Positions 37,507 through 46,535 are shown, numbered from the stretch's first letter. The stretch: DNA of 64,000 bases from Cohnella cholangitidis (GCF_014107495.1 NZ_CP041969.1:2629501-2693500), one strand, 5' to 3'. Program-made: numbers and translations. Notes: generated from the sequence alone by a model not told the origin.

Positions 37507-37640
37507 TAAAAAAGACACCTTCCGAATGGAAGATGCCTAACGCCCATTCGGCAGCTTGGCGACCATAGAACTTCAGTTCCTTAGGCCCATAGCTTTGCGT
37601 CCCTCTCTTTCAAAAGGTTTGCCTTTTCGTGTATGCGTGT
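37507..37640 (-). promoter_or_regulatory. Cyclic-di-GMP-I (GEMM) riboswitch with terminator platform
   Basis: The minus strand carries the GEMM core in order: GGCAAACC, a GAAA-type loop, GGGACGCAAAGC, the tetraloop receptor GGGCCTAAG ... CTATGG, then GCCAAGCTGCCGAATGG. The G before GCAAACC is kept, favouring c-di-GMP over cGAMP. It is followed by a 10-bp terminator hairpin (37514-37537) and a T run (37507-37513). The aptamer 3' arm CCGAATGG (37544-37551) is fully complementary to CCATTCGG in the terminator loop (37522-37529), giving an antiterminator. Ligand binding would hold the 3' arm and allow termination, so an OFF switch is predicted for the FapA and HD-GYP genes. Confidence 0.92.
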
Positions 37641-37709
37641 CGTCGATGTATGAATCATGTTGTTATTTATGTGAAAAACTGTGTCTTTATACACAAACGA
37701 TTCAATTCA

Positions 37710-37739
37710 ATTATAAGACTATAGTCTCACTTTTATCAA
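37710..37739 (-). promoter_or_regulatory. Sigma-A-type promoter of the riboswitch transcript
   Basis: On the minus strand TTGATA (37734-37739) and TATAAT (37710-37715) are separated by 18 bp. Transcription would start near 37703, giving about 235 nt of leader that contains the whole riboswitch before the TTG start of the FapA gene. It lies in the gap before the aminotransferase stop codon. Confidence 0.75.
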
Positions 37740-37791
37740 GGAGTTTATCGATAACTTTCATTTTCTCTACCCTATGTCCGATTAATGGATG

Positions 37792-38859
37792 CTACAGCTT
37801 CACGATCCAACCAAACGGATCTTCGACCGTTCCGCGTTGCACGCCGGTCATGAAATCGTACACTCGCGAGGACAGCGGCCCGGTGTTCCCGCCGTTCAGC
37901 GTCAGTTTGTCGCCTTGCCAATTCAGTTCCCCGATCGGCGAAATGACGGCAGCCGTACCCGTGCCGAACGCTTCCTCCAACGTTCCCTTCTGGTAAGCTT
38001 CGACGAGCTCGTCGATGGAGATCGTCTTCTCCTCAACTTCAATGTTCCAGTGCTTGAGCACCCGGATGACCGAATCCCGGGTTACGCCGTCCAAAATGCT
38101 TCCGTTAAGCGCCGGCGTGATCACTTTGCCCCCGACCTTGAAGAACACGTTCATGCTCCCGACTTCCTCGATGTACTTCCGATGAACGCCGTCCAGCCAT
38201 AGCACTTGCGAGTACCCTTTTTCGGTAGCTTCTTGCTGCGCTTTAAGCCCCGCCGCGTAATTCCCTCCGGTCTTGGCATTGCCGACGCCGCCGGTAACGG
38301 CCCGGACATATTCGGATTCCACGTATATGCTAACCGGATTGATTCCTTCTTCGTAATAGGAACCGACCGGCGACAAAATAATCATGAAGTAATATTTCTC
38401 CGACGGAGCCACGCCCAACGTCGCTTGCGTGGAGATCACGAACGGACGGATGTACAGCGAAGTTCCTTGCTCGGAAGGAATCCAATCCTCATCCGCCTTG
38501 ATCAGCTGCTTCAGCGCCTCCATGACCAGATCCTCGTCGAGGGACGGGATGCTTAGACGGGCATTGGAGCGATTAAGACGCTGCAGGTTTTTGAAAGGAC
38601 GGAACATCAGAACCGGTCCTTCCGGCGTTTTATACGCTTTCATTCCTTCGAACACGGTTTGTCCATAATGAAACACTTTAGCCGCCGGATCGAGCGAGAT
38701 CGGCTGATAAGGGACGATACGAGGATCATGCCAGCCTATGCCGGCATCGTATTCCATGATGAACATATGATCCGTGAAATACTTTCCGAAGCCGAGTTTT
38801 GAAGTTTCAGGCTTTTGCTTGGGAGCGGAAGTACGCTCTACCGTTATCTTGAGGCCCAT
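37792..38859 (-). CDS. ilvE: Branched-chain amino acid aminotransferase
   Basis: A 355-residue PLP enzyme of the larger (eukaryote-like, YbgE/YwaA) branched-chain aminotransferase group. The PLP Lys lies in GGVGNAKTGGNYAAG (about residue 196); other family phrases are FHYGQTVFEGMKAY, EEVGSMNVFF and GTGTAAVISPIG. It interconverts Leu, Ile and Val with their keto acids using glutamate/2-oxoglutarate in the cytoplasm. Single gene, divergent from a LysR regulator which may control it. No T-box or attenuator is visible in the short upstream gap. Confidence 0.95.
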   Translation of the reverse strand: MGLKITVERTSAPKQKPETSKLGFGKYFTDHMFIMEYDAGIGWHDPRIVPYQPISLDPAAKVFHYGQTVFEGMKAYKTPEGPVLMFRPFKNLQRLNRSNARLSIPSLDEDLVMEALKQLIKADEDWIPSEQGTSLYIRPFVISTQATLGVAPSEKYYFMIILSPVGSYYEEGINPVSIYVESEYVRAVTGGVGNAKTGGNYAAGLKAQQEATEKGYSQVLWLDGVHRKYIEEVGSMNVFFKVGGKVITPALNGSILDGVTRDSVIRVLKHWNIEVEEKTISIDELVEAYQKGTLEEAFGTGTAAVISPIGELNWQGDKLTLNGGNTGPLSSRVYDFMTGVQRGTVEDPFGWIVKL

Positions 38860-38948
38860 TCGAACATCTTCTCCTTAACTTTGTGTCTTATAGTAGAATG
38901 ATATCAGAGCAATAGGTATATTGATAATATCTGTTTTATCGGTTATCC

Positions 38949-38963
38949 ATACCTTTAAGGTAT
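38949..38963. promoter_or_regulatory. LysR-type operator box (ATAC-N7-GTAT)
   Basis: ATAC-CTTTAAG-GTAT is an exact T-N11-A LysR box; it is the core of the longer inverted repeat CCATACC-TTTAA-GGTATGG (38947-38965). It sits between ilvE and the divergent LysR gene, 24 bp before the LysR start codon, and so is a strong candidate for autoregulation and control of ilvE. Confidence 0.7.
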
Positions 38964-38986
38964 GGAAGCGAAAGGAGCATCATCCC

Positions 38987-39883
38987 ATGGATATGCGGCA
39001 GCTGCGTTATTTCCTGGCTATCGCCAACGAGGGACAAATTACTCGCGCGGCTAAGCAACTGAATATGGAGCAGCCTCCGTTGAGCCGCCAGCTTAAGCTG
39101 ATGGAGCAAGAGCTCGGCGTGGTGCTGTTCGATCGCAACGGGAAGCAACTACAGCTTACCCAGGCAGGAGAGCTTCTGCGCCAGAGAGCGATCGCTCTTC
39201 TGAATCAATTCGACGAGACCCTCACCTACGTGCAAGAGCTCGGCGAAGGCGTGCAAGGCGTGCTCTCGATCGGAGCGGTCGTGTCCTGCATCTCCTTATT
39301 GCCCCCCGCCATCCGGCAATTCACGGAAAAATATCCGCAAGTAACCTTCAAAATCCAAGAAGGAGACCATTTCCTGCTGGGAGAACTGCTAGAGAACCGC
39401 GACCTTGAGCTTATCGTCACCCGCCTGCCCTTTCAATCGGATTTCCAATCGCAGCATTATTCCGTATTGCCGCTCCCTTCGGATCCGTTCGTCGCCTTGC
39501 TTCCGAGCGAGTGGTCCGGGCAGGAAGACCGAGACCGGCAAACGATGACTCTTCAGGAACTGGCCCGCTTTCCGTTCCTGACGCTCAAGACCGAACGGAC
39601 GACGGGAATGCACAACCGGGTGTTCGATGAATTCAAGCGGCATGGCTTGGAGCCGCGAATCATTAGCGAATGCTCCAGCGTTGCGATTACGGCTTCGCTT
39701 GTCGCCTCGGGGATCGGCGTGGCGATTTTGCCGAAATCGGTCATGAGCTCCTTTGCTTCCCCGCGCATTAAGCAGGTGGCGATCTCGAACGCCGATTTCC
39801 AAAGCGACGTCGGCATCATCTGGCTGCGGGATCGTCATCTATCGAAGACCGCCCGTCATTTTATGGACATGTTCATTGGATAG
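38987..39883 (+). CDS. LysR-family transcriptional regulator
   Basis: A 298-residue regulator with N-terminal winged helix-turn-helix (MDMRQLRYFLAIANEGQITR, AAKQLNMEQPPLSRQLKLME) and a C-terminal effector domain. The ATG at 38987 has AAAGGAG 9 bases upstream; the frame extends further upstream without a site. Divergent from ilvE with an ATAC-N7-GTAT box between them, so branched-chain amino acid metabolism is its likely target. It converges on the AraC gene with 3 bp between the stop codons. Confidence 0.9.
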   Translation: MDMRQLRYFLAIANEGQITRAAKQLNMEQPPLSRQLKLMEQELGVVLFDRNGKQLQLTQAGELLRQRAIALLNQFDETLTYVQELGEGVQGVLSIGAVVSCISLLPPAIRQFTEKYPQVTFKIQEGDHFLLGELLENRDLELIVTRLPFQSDFQSQHYSVLPLPSDPFVALLPSEWSGQEDRDRQTMTLQELARFPFLTLKTERTTGMHNRVFDEFKRHGLEPRIISECSSVAITASLVASGIGVAILPKSVMSSFASPRIKQVAISNADFQSDVGIIWLRDRHLSKTARHFMDMFIG

Positions 39884-39886
39884 GGC

Positions 39887-40738
39887 TTAAGGGATTTCCC
39901 CTTCCGAAGTCAGGAACAGGTTCCGATACTTGGCGGGCGTAACTCCTTCTTTCTTCCGGAAGGTCGCGACAAAGTGGCTTACGTCGTTGAAGCCCGTCCG
40001 CGCGGCAACTTCCTTCAGGGGGACGTTCGGATGCGAGATGAGAAAATGTTTGGCTTCCCGGATTCTTAATTGAATCAAGAAGGAATAAGGGCTCATTCCG
40101 AACGCTTGCTGGAATAGCTCGCTTAAATAAGAAATGCTCATCCCCGCATGCTCTGCCGTCTCCGTCAAACCGATGTTATTCGAATAGTTTCTTTTTAACC
40201 ATTGGACGACCGGACGTACCTTATCGAAGGTTTGGGACAACGACGGCTGATCGTTGCGCATGCCGAATTTCTTGAGCAAAATAAGGAAATGGTACAGGTC
40301 TTTGGACGACTCGAGCCTGGAAAACTCGGAATCCGCGTCGACTTTCTGCAGCATAAGCCCTATTAAGTTGGAAATCGAAAGCTGCGCATCGGTATATACG
40401 CCGGACACGTTCATGTCCAAGGAATCCACGATCGCGTCGACCGCCGCGCCGCCGAACGTAATATAGACCGTCGACCACTGATCCGATACTGGAAAATAAG
40501 AATGCGGCGTGAACGGCGTGAGCAACACCCCTTTGCCCGGAGTCAACGCGATACGCTCTCCCGAATGCAGGAACATCCCTTCTCCTCTTACCGTCTGAAG
40601 CCAATGAAAGTAAGGATACCCCTCCGGCCTTGTAAATATTAATTCCCATGCGCTGTAGCCGATGCTTTCTATGTACAGGGGAAGAGAACGCTCCAGAGAG
40701 GTAAACACGAATCTCTTATTCTCGTTGTCCCAGTTCAT
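39887..40738 (-). CDS. AraC-family transcriptional regulator
   Basis: A 283-residue regulator: N-terminal cupin-like AraC sugar-binding domain (about residues 25-165, with HWLQTVRGEGMFLHSG and PGKGVLLTPFTPHSYFP) and C-terminal double helix-turn-helix (about 180-275, GLTETAEHAGMSISYLSELFQQAFG and LKEVAARTGFNDVSHFVATFRK). It lies downstream of the galactan operon on the same strand, but a hairpin at 40835 separates them. It probably regulates that operon in response to a sugar. The ATG follows AGAGGGACGGG. Confidence 0.9.
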   Translation of the reverse strand: MNWDNENKRFVFTSLERSLPLYIESIGYSAWELIFTRPEGYPYFHWLQTVRGEGMFLHSGERIALTPGKGVLLTPFTPHSYFPVSDQWSTVYITFGGAAVDAIVDSLDMNVSGVYTDAQLSISNLIGLMLQKVDADSEFSRLESSKDLYHFLILLKKFGMRNDQPSLSQTFDKVRPVVQWLKRNYSNNIGLTETAEHAGMSISYLSELFQQAFGMSPYSFLIQLRIREAKHFLISHPNVPLKEVAARTGFNDVSHFVATFRKKEGVTPAKYRNLFLTSEGEIP

Positions 40739-40834
40739 CCCGTCCCTCTTTCCGTCGATCGGATTGTCCTGCTCACCTCATTATAATGATCTTGACGACG
40801 GTTGAACATTCGCCAGGCGCCTACATTACGGAAA

Positions 40835-40857
40835 GAAGCCTCCGTATAGGAAGCTTC
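40835..40857 (-). terminator. Terminator after the GH53 gene
   Basis: GAAGCCTCC and GGAAGCTTC form a 9-bp stem with one wobble pair and a 5-base loop, 18 bp past the GH53 stop, followed on the minus strand by TTTC. It separates the galactan operon from the AraC gene. Confidence 0.65.
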
Positions 40858-40875
40858 CGAACGAACCCTATTCTA

Positions 40876-41928
40876 TTAGTCCTTGAAAACGCGAAGCGAA
40901 TCTAATTTGTTCCCCTTATAATCAAACATCGTCAGATTGGACCAGTTGTTCTCGTGTTCCACCGACCATTGCGGCTTGGACGGTATCCAGCACGACTCCC
41001 AGTAATAGATGCCGATACCCCGATTGTCTGGCGTAGATTTAATCGTATCCATAAGCGTTCGAAGGAACGCCTCCTGCCCTTCCGGCGTAGCCGGATAACC
41101 CGGGTACAGCCAGTCCTCCGTATTGAAGATCAGAGGTTGATCGTCGGGAGGAGTCATTGTCCAAGGATATGCCGCTTCCACGACTACGATGTCCTTGCCG
41201 TATCGGTTAGCCAGATCATCAAGGTTGGCCTTCAATTGATCTAGCGTACCGTGCCACCAAGAATAGTAAGAAAGTCCGATGATATCGAAGCCGACGCCTT
41301 GCCGGATTAGACGATCATAGAAGTACCGGCTACCTTCATTGTCCGCGCCCCGGTCGACATGGATCATGACCGGAACCTTCTCCCCCTCGTCCAACGCTTC
41401 GTTCAGCCCGTCGATTCCGGCTTGAACCAAGTCCGCGAGATTCCGCCATTGCCGTTCCGTGTTCCATTCTCCGTCCACGCGTCCATCGGTCCAGATCATT
41501 CCGTTCGTGATTTCATTGCCGATCTGCACCATGTCCGGCAGCGTCCCCTGCTCCTTCAATTCCGCGATCGCGTTCCGCGTGAACTGTCTGACGGCTTGCG
41601 CGAGCTCCGGGAAAGACAGCCCCTCCCAAGCCTTCGGCTTGAATTGCTTGCTTGGATCCGCCCAATAGTCGGAATAGTGGAAATCGAGCAGGAAGTGCAT
41701 TCCCTTCTCCTTGATCCGCTTCGCCATCTCTTTCGTCTTCTTCAAATTCACGTAATCATGCTTCGGTTCATTCCATAGACGCAATCTTGCCGAGTTCACG
41801 CCGTTATCCTTCAGAATGTCGAGCACGTCCCGCTTCCGCCCGTTATCGTAATAAGCTCCGCCCTCGGTCTCGATCTCGTCCACGAACGAGATGTCCATGC
41901 CTTTAAGAAAAGTCGTGTCTACCGTCAT
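40876..41928 (-). CDS. GH53 endo-beta-1,4-galactanase, apparently cytoplasmic
   Basis: A 350-residue GH53 enzyme. Family phrases: LLDFHYSDYWADPSKQ (about 80-95), QIGNEITNGMIW with acid/base E139, and VVVEAAYPWT with nucleophile E251. It should cut beta-1,4-galactan chains or short galacto-oligosaccharides. Characterised GH53 enzymes are mostly secreted, but this one starts directly with the catalytic domain (MTVDTTFLKGMDISFVDEIE) and has no signal peptide, so it probably acts on imported oligomers. The ATG at 41928 follows GGGAGAGAG; a GTG at 41943 lacks a site. Last gene of an operon with a binding protein and two permeases. Confidence 0.92.
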   Translation of the reverse strand: MTVDTTFLKGMDISFVDEIETEGGAYYDNGRKRDVLDILKDNGVNSARLRLWNEPKHDYVNLKKTKEMAKRIKEKGMHFLLDFHYSDYWADPSKQFKPKAWEGLSFPELAQAVRQFTRNAIAELKEQGTLPDMVQIGNEITNGMIWTDGRVDGEWNTERQWRNLADLVQAGIDGLNEALDEGEKVPVMIHVDRGADNEGSRYFYDRLIRQGVGFDIIGLSYYSWWHGTLDQLKANLDDLANRYGKDIVVVEAAYPWTMTPPDDQPLIFNTEDWLYPGYPATPEGQEAFLRTLMDTIKSTPDNRGIGIYYWESCWIPSKPQWSVEHENNWSNLTMFDYKGNKLDSLRVFKD

Positions 41929-41962
41929 GTTTCTCTCTCCCACTCTTGTTGTGAATAGTTAT

Positions 41963-42805
41963 TTATCCTTTGGTACCGCCAGCCGTCAGACCGGAAATGA
42001 AAAAGCGTTGCAGGAATAAATAGATCAGCGCTACCGGAACGGCAACGAGGATCGCCCCCGCCGTGAATCGCGTGAAATTGTTCGAATACTTCTCGGATAC
42101 GAAATGATAAAGCCCTACCGCGATCGTATAGTTATCCGGATTATGCAGGATAATGGACGGAAGCACGAAGTCGAAGATCGGCATCATGAAGTTGGTCAGC
42201 GCCACGATCGCTAGAATCGGCGTGATCAAAGGCAGCAGGATACGCATGAAAATTCTCAGCGGTCCGGCCCCGTCGATCTTGGCGGCATCGTCCAGTTCGC
42301 GCGGAACCGTATCCAGATACCCTTTCACTAACCAGACGTTAAACGGGATTTGCCCGCCCAAGTAGATCAGAATCAAACCCGCCAGCGTATCCAATAACCC
42401 GATCAGATTCAGGAAAATGTAGATCGCGACCATCGCCATCAAGACGGGGAACATCTGAAGAAGCAGGAAAGTATACAAGCCGCTTTTACGCCCCACGAAA
42501 TCGAACCTTGAGAAGGCATACGCCATTAACGAGGTCAGGACGACCGCGCACGCGCTCGTGCACGCAGAAACGATGAGCGTATTCTTATACCAAGTTACGT
42601 ATTGGCTGTCCGCTCCCGTGAACAACCATTTGTAATGCTCCAGAGAAGGATGGGTCGGGATTAAAGTCGCCGAATAGATGCTCGTCCCCGAATTAAAGGA
42701 GATTCCTAACGCCCATACGAGCGGGTAAAAAATAGCGGCGGCCACGACCGCCAGAATCAAGTAGATCCCGGCGACTTCCATCATCGATTTTACTTTTCCG
42801 TGCAT
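41963..42805 (-). CDS. Oligosaccharide ABC permease, MalG/GanQ type
   Basis: A 280-residue membrane protein with six helices and an EAA-type loop (DDAAKIDGAGPLRIFMRILLPLIT, about residues 175-198). Its start shares one base with the stop of the MalF-type gene. With that gene and the binding protein it forms an importer, most likely for galactan-derived oligosaccharides given the GH53 gene 34 bp downstream. Confidence 0.92.
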   Translation of the reverse strand: MHGKVKSMMEVAGIYLILAVVAAAIFYPLVWALGISFNSGTSIYSATLIPTHPSLEHYKWLFTGADSQYVTWYKNTLIVSACTSACAVVLTSLMAYAFSRFDFVGRKSGLYTFLLLQMFPVLMAMVAIYIFLNLIGLLDTLAGLILIYLGGQIPFNVWLVKGYLDTVPRELDDAAKIDGAGPLRIFMRILLPLITPILAIVALTNFMMPIFDFVLPSIILHNPDNYTIAVGLYHFVSEKYSNNFTRFTAGAILVAVPVALIYLFLQRFFISGLTAGGTKG

Positions 42806-44121
42806 TAGGTATTCCGCTCCTCTCTGAAGGAACTGGACCGACGGAACTGCAGGAATGCGAACACGATGACGATGAGGCCGATGATAAGCGAGATCGCCGC
42901 GGCCATGCTGTAGTTGTTGTTCGTGAACGTCAGCTTGTACACCCAGGAAATCAGGATGTCCGTGCCGCCGGCCGTCTGCCCTCTAACCGCGGGACCCCCG
43001 CCGTTAAACAAATAAATAACGTTGAAGTTATTGAAGTTCGAGGTATATTGAATAATCAATAACGGACCCGTGGCGAACAAGACATGAGGAAGCGTGATGT
43101 TCCTGAACTTCTGCCAACGGGTCGCTCCGTCCACCTCGGCGGCCTCGTACCATTCTTTCGATATGCTGGTCAGCACGCCGGTGAAGAGAGCGAACAAGAA
43201 CGGGAACCCTAACCACGCTTGAATCGCCAGCAGCGCCAGCTTCGTGTAGACAGGGTCGGTCATCCACGGCAGCCCCGCGCTTCCGAAGAATCCGGCAATG
43301 CTCCGGTTGATCGCCCCGAATTGATCGTTGAACAGTGCCGCGAAGATCAGGATCGACACGAAATTCGGAACCGCCCAAGGCAAGATCAGAATCGTACGAA
43401 TCAGCTTCTTCGCGCGAATCCGCTTATCGTTCACGATCAAGGCCAACAACAAGCCGAGACCGATCTGCAGCGTCGTGGATACGATCGTCCACACCACCGT
43501 CCAAGAAAACACGCTGACGAACGAATTGTTCCAGATGGGAACGGTAGCTAACTGTACGAAGTTTTCGAACCCTACCCAATCCACCAGATTTTTCGGCGGC
43601 GAATGGTACAGATTATAGTTAGTGAACGCTAGGGAAATCGCGAATAGCAACGGGAAAACGACGATAAAGATCAGCATCAGAAATCCCGGAACCGTGATCA
43701 GGTACGGAAACGTGCGCTGGTACCCTTCTTTGATCGATTCGCTTAACGAAGGCCTTTTCCAACCGTCCCTGATCTTGATCGCTTGCTTGCGCGCATCCTT
43801 TACGTTGATGACGTAGAGAGTGAGCGCGATCGCAAGCAACAGAATAGAGATAATCCCGTATACGAGCAGGAAAATGGAATGATCCACCTTCGGAATCGTG
43901 CCGAGCGTGGCGATCCCCCACAAACCCAAATTGATGAAATCCAAGAACGTAATCAGGAACGCCGCCTCGACGACGATAAAGACGATCCCTTTGATGAAGC
44001 TTCTGTTATACAACTGCCCCAAACCGGCGAATACGATCGACAGGACAAGCGCTACCGTAGGATTATGTCCGGACCGGCTTCGCTGCTCCTCGCGGGGAGG
44101 CTGTTCATTCGTTAGTAGCAT
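42805..44121 (-). CDS. Oligosaccharide ABC permease, MalF/GanP type
   Basis: A 438-residue membrane protein. The N-terminal region (about residues 20-115) adds extra helices before the conserved six-helix permease core, as in MalF/GanP; the EAA loop is EAAEVDGATRWQKFRNITLPHVL (about 330-352). The ATG at 44121 follows a perfect AGGAGG. First permease of the operon; couples to the next gene by a one-base overlap. Confidence 0.93.
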   Translation of the reverse strand: MLLTNEQPPREEQRSRSGHNPTVALVLSIVFAGLGQLYNRSFIKGIVFIVVEAAFLITFLDFINLGLWGIATLGTIPKVDHSIFLLVYGIISILLLAIALTLYVINVKDARKQAIKIRDGWKRPSLSESIKEGYQRTFPYLITVPGFLMLIFIVVFPLLFAISLAFTNYNLYHSPPKNLVDWVGFENFVQLATVPIWNNSFVSVFSWTVVWTIVSTTLQIGLGLLLALIVNDKRIRAKKLIRTILILPWAVPNFVSILIFAALFNDQFGAINRSIAGFFGSAGLPWMTDPVYTKLALLAIQAWLGFPFLFALFTGVLTSISKEWYEAAEVDGATRWQKFRNITLPHVLFATGPLLIIQYTSNFNNFNVIYLFNGGGPAVRGQTAGGTDILISWVYKLTFTNNNYSMAAAISLIIGLIVIVFAFLQFRRSSSFREERNT

Positions 44122-44171
44122 GGTGATCCTCCTAAAATCAAAGAGCAGGGGAACGTCCCCCCGCACTTGAT

Positions 44172-45445
44172 TTATTTACCGGAAGCGGCGATTTGCTGAT
44201 TAATCTTATCGACGGATTCGTCCAGTATCGATTTCACTTCTCCGCCTTTAATGATGAAGTCGAGAGCGTTATCCATCTCCCAGACCGCCGACATCTCCGG
44301 AATATTCGGCATCGGAATGCCGCTATTGATCTGTTCGATGAAACCTTGATATAGCGGATCGTTCACTTGATCCATTACCGCCGTGCGCGCCGGAATCTCG
44401 CCTGTTTTCTCATAGTAGAGTTTCGCGCCGTCGTCGTTCGTCAGGTAGCCGGCCAAGTCCGCAGCCCAATCGAAGCTTTCCGAGTACGAGGAAATAAACC
44501 ACGATTTCACGCCGACGAAGGAGGGAGATGCTTTGCCGTTAACGGTAGGAAGCGGAGCCGTGCCGAGCTTGTCCCCGTATTGATCTCCGTATTTCTTCAT
44601 GGCCCATAGGCCGTTAACGACCATACCCGCTTTACCCTCCATGAAGAGCGAATCCATGATGTCGATCGTCAACGTTTCGGGTATGGCGTTTTGTTGGTAG
44701 GATTGCTGGAACCGGGTTAATCCCTCTACTGCTCCGTCGTTGTTCAGCCCGATATCGGATGCGGTATAGTTGCCCGGTTCTCCTCCGAAAATATAACCGC
44801 CGTAATTCGAGATGAACGGAATGGAATAATAGAAGTCCGGTACGACCAAGAAGCCGTACTTGTCGCCCTTCGGATCCAATATCGCTTGTCCGGCCTTCGT
44901 TGCGTCTTCCATCGTCGCCGGCTGATTCGGCACCAAGTTTTTGTTGTAGTATAACGCGTAAGTCTCGATGGAGATCGGCGCGCCGTAAACCTTGCCCTCA
45001 TAACGAACCGCGTCGATCGCGGCTTTGCTATAGCCCGCCAACGCCGCGTCGTCCCATGCCAGCGGTTGACCAAACCTTGCGTCACTAGATCCCCAAGCCT
45101 GTCTTGCGGCTGGTAGAACAGATCCGGGCCTTTGCCGGAAGGAGCCGCAAGCGCCAGCTTCTGGACTTGCTCGGCGCCGCTTACGCGTTCGATCACGACT
45201 TCGATGCCTTTCTCTTCCGTATATTTTTTGGCGATCTGCTCCACGGCCGCCAGTTGGTTAGCATCGTCGTTAGCCCACACGACCAATTGCTTCGGCTTCT
45301 TCGCCTCTTGGCTGGATGCAGTGGCGGACGCGACCGATTCCGCAGGCGAGCTTGCTTCTTCCCTATTGGGTGCGCATGCCGAGACAACGATCATCAGAGC
45401 TGCCAACATCGTAAGCGTCCACGGCTTTCTTTTTCCGGTAAACAT
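44172..45445 (-). pseudogene. Oligosaccharide-binding lipoprotein with a one-base frameshift
   Basis: A family-1 solute-binding lipoprotein of about 424 residues (MalE/GanS-like) split into two frames at about 45068. The 5' part gives the signal peptide, lipobox VSACAP and LVVWANDDANQLAAVEQIAKKY; the 3' part resumes at WDDAALAGYSKAAIDAVRY and runs to the C-terminus. Restoring one C in the minus-strand run GGTC-AACC joins the frames as GLVQPLAWDD, which matches the family. Either a true loss of function, which would disable the importer, or a sequencing error. It heads the operon with the permeases and GH53. Confidence 0.85.
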
Positions 45446-45485
45446 TTGTATTTCCTCCCCGATTGATTATGTAGCCATAGTAGCG

Positions 45486-45499
45486 ATACTTTGAAGTAT
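45486..45499. promoter_or_regulatory. Palindrome upstream of the galactan operon
   Basis: ATACTT-TG-AAGTAT, a near-perfect inverted repeat about 40 bp upstream of the binding-protein start in AT-rich promoter-like sequence. Candidate operator or part of the promoter for the operon; binding partner unknown. Confidence 0.4.
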
Positions 45500-45573
45500 A
45501 GAGCAGCCGAAAAAGATTTTATATATAACAAAACCCTAGCGGAGATATAAGAATATTATGCCGCCATAAAATG

Positions 45574-45597
45574 GAGCCACCCCTTATGGGATGGCTC
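45574..45597 (-). terminator. Hairpin after the CAP-domain gene
   Basis: GAGCCACCC and GGGATGGCTC pair with one bulged base; ATTTTATG follows on the minus strand. It lies 14 bp past the CAP gene stop. Confidence 0.6.
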
Positions 45598-45610
45598 TCG
45601 AGTTTTGCCG

Positions 45611-46393
45611 CTATTTGCCGATAAACTGCTGAGTCCAGTAAGGTTTGCCGTTCTGCACGACGTACCCGACGCCCAAGTGCGTGAAGGAGCCGTTCAGAAT
45701 GTTCTTGCGATGGCCCGGCGAATTCATCCAAGCTTGAACGACCTCTGCCGGGGTCGGCTGGCCCATGGCGATATTCTCGCCCGCGGATTGATACTGCACG
45801 CCGAAATTCCGCATCATCGCGAAGGGGTCTCCGTAAGTAGGAGATTGGTGCGAGAAGTAGTTGTTGTTCGCCATGTCTTGGGATTTGGCTCTGGCCGATC
45901 GATTCAGGTTGGCATCCGTTCCCGCGCATGCGGATAGTCCTGCCTTCTGCCTTTCCTGATTCGTCAGCGCCAGCACCTGCTCCTCGTAACCGGCCATATT
46001 GTCATTAGCCGGAAGCGTGACCGTCTGGTTATTAGGAATCGGTTCTTTCAGCGAATCGTTCGGAACTTGGACCTGGCCGTTATTCGAATTCGGATTGCCG
46101 CCGATCTGCCGCGCCAATCCCGGATTCAGACGCAGGAATTCGTTAATATCCACATGATAACGTTCCGCGATGTCCGATATGGACTCGTTATTCTGTACAT
46201 TATGCTTATTGACCGGAAGATTGGTCTCTACGGAGCTTACGTGCAATTGCGGCTGGGTTTTCATCTGCGCGTTCATTTGCGGCTTTATGTGCTGGGTTTG
46301 CTCTCTAACAGGGGCTGCCTGTCTGTTCTGAGTTCCACAGGCTGCCAGGAGCACGACCAAAACCAAACTGAATACCATAACTATTCGTTTCAT
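45611..46393 (-). CDS. LysM + CAP-domain lipoprotein (YkwD-like)
   Basis: A 260-residue lipoprotein with lipobox LAACG (Cys about 20), a Gln/Met-rich linker, a LysM-like wall-binding segment (about 65-110, NVQNNESISDIAERYHVDINEFLRLNP) and a C-terminal CAP/SCP domain (about 135-258: YEEQVLALTNQERQKAG, HQSPTYGDPFAMM, AGENIAMG, WMNSPGHRKNIL). The CAP domain has the His/Glu residues of the family, though its biochemical role in bacteria is not settled. Related proteins are often made during sporulation. The ATG follows AAAGGAGGG. Monocistronic. Confidence 0.9.
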   Translation of the reverse strand: MKRIVMVFSLVLVVLLAACGTQNRQAAPVREQTQHIKPQMNAQMKTQPQLHVSSVETNLPVNKHNVQNNESISDIAERYHVDINEFLRLNPGLARQIGGNPNSNNGQVQVPNDSLKEPIPNNQTVTLPANDNMAGYEEQVLALTNQERQKAGLSACAGTDANLNRSARAKSQDMANNNYFSHQSPTYGDPFAMMRNFGVQYQSAGENIAMGQPTPAEVVQAWMNSPGHRKNILNGSFTHLGVGYVVQNGKPYWTQQFIGK

Positions 46394-46479
46394 GGAATGC
46401 CCTCCTTTTCTTCGTTTAATAATTTCCCCCTTTCGCTCGAAAACATCCCAGCAACAAAAAAACGGGCGGGCAAAAGAAA

Positions 46480-46516
46480 GAAGCCTCGTCCGCTCGGCAA
46501 GAGCATCGGAGGCTTC
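46480..46516 (-). terminator. Terminator of the CoxG/KstD/SDR operon
   Basis: GAAGCCTC (46480-46487) and GAGGCTTC (46509-46516) form an 8-bp stem 20 bp past the CoxG-like stop; TTTCTTTTG follows on the minus strand. Confidence 0.7.
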
Positions 46517-46535
46517 TCGTATTTCTCGTATGCGA

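Noticed and set aside
38860..38986. T-box or leucine leader upstream of ilvE
   Set aside because: The gap is only 127 bp and is explained by the LysR box; no T-box motif or leader peptide was seen.
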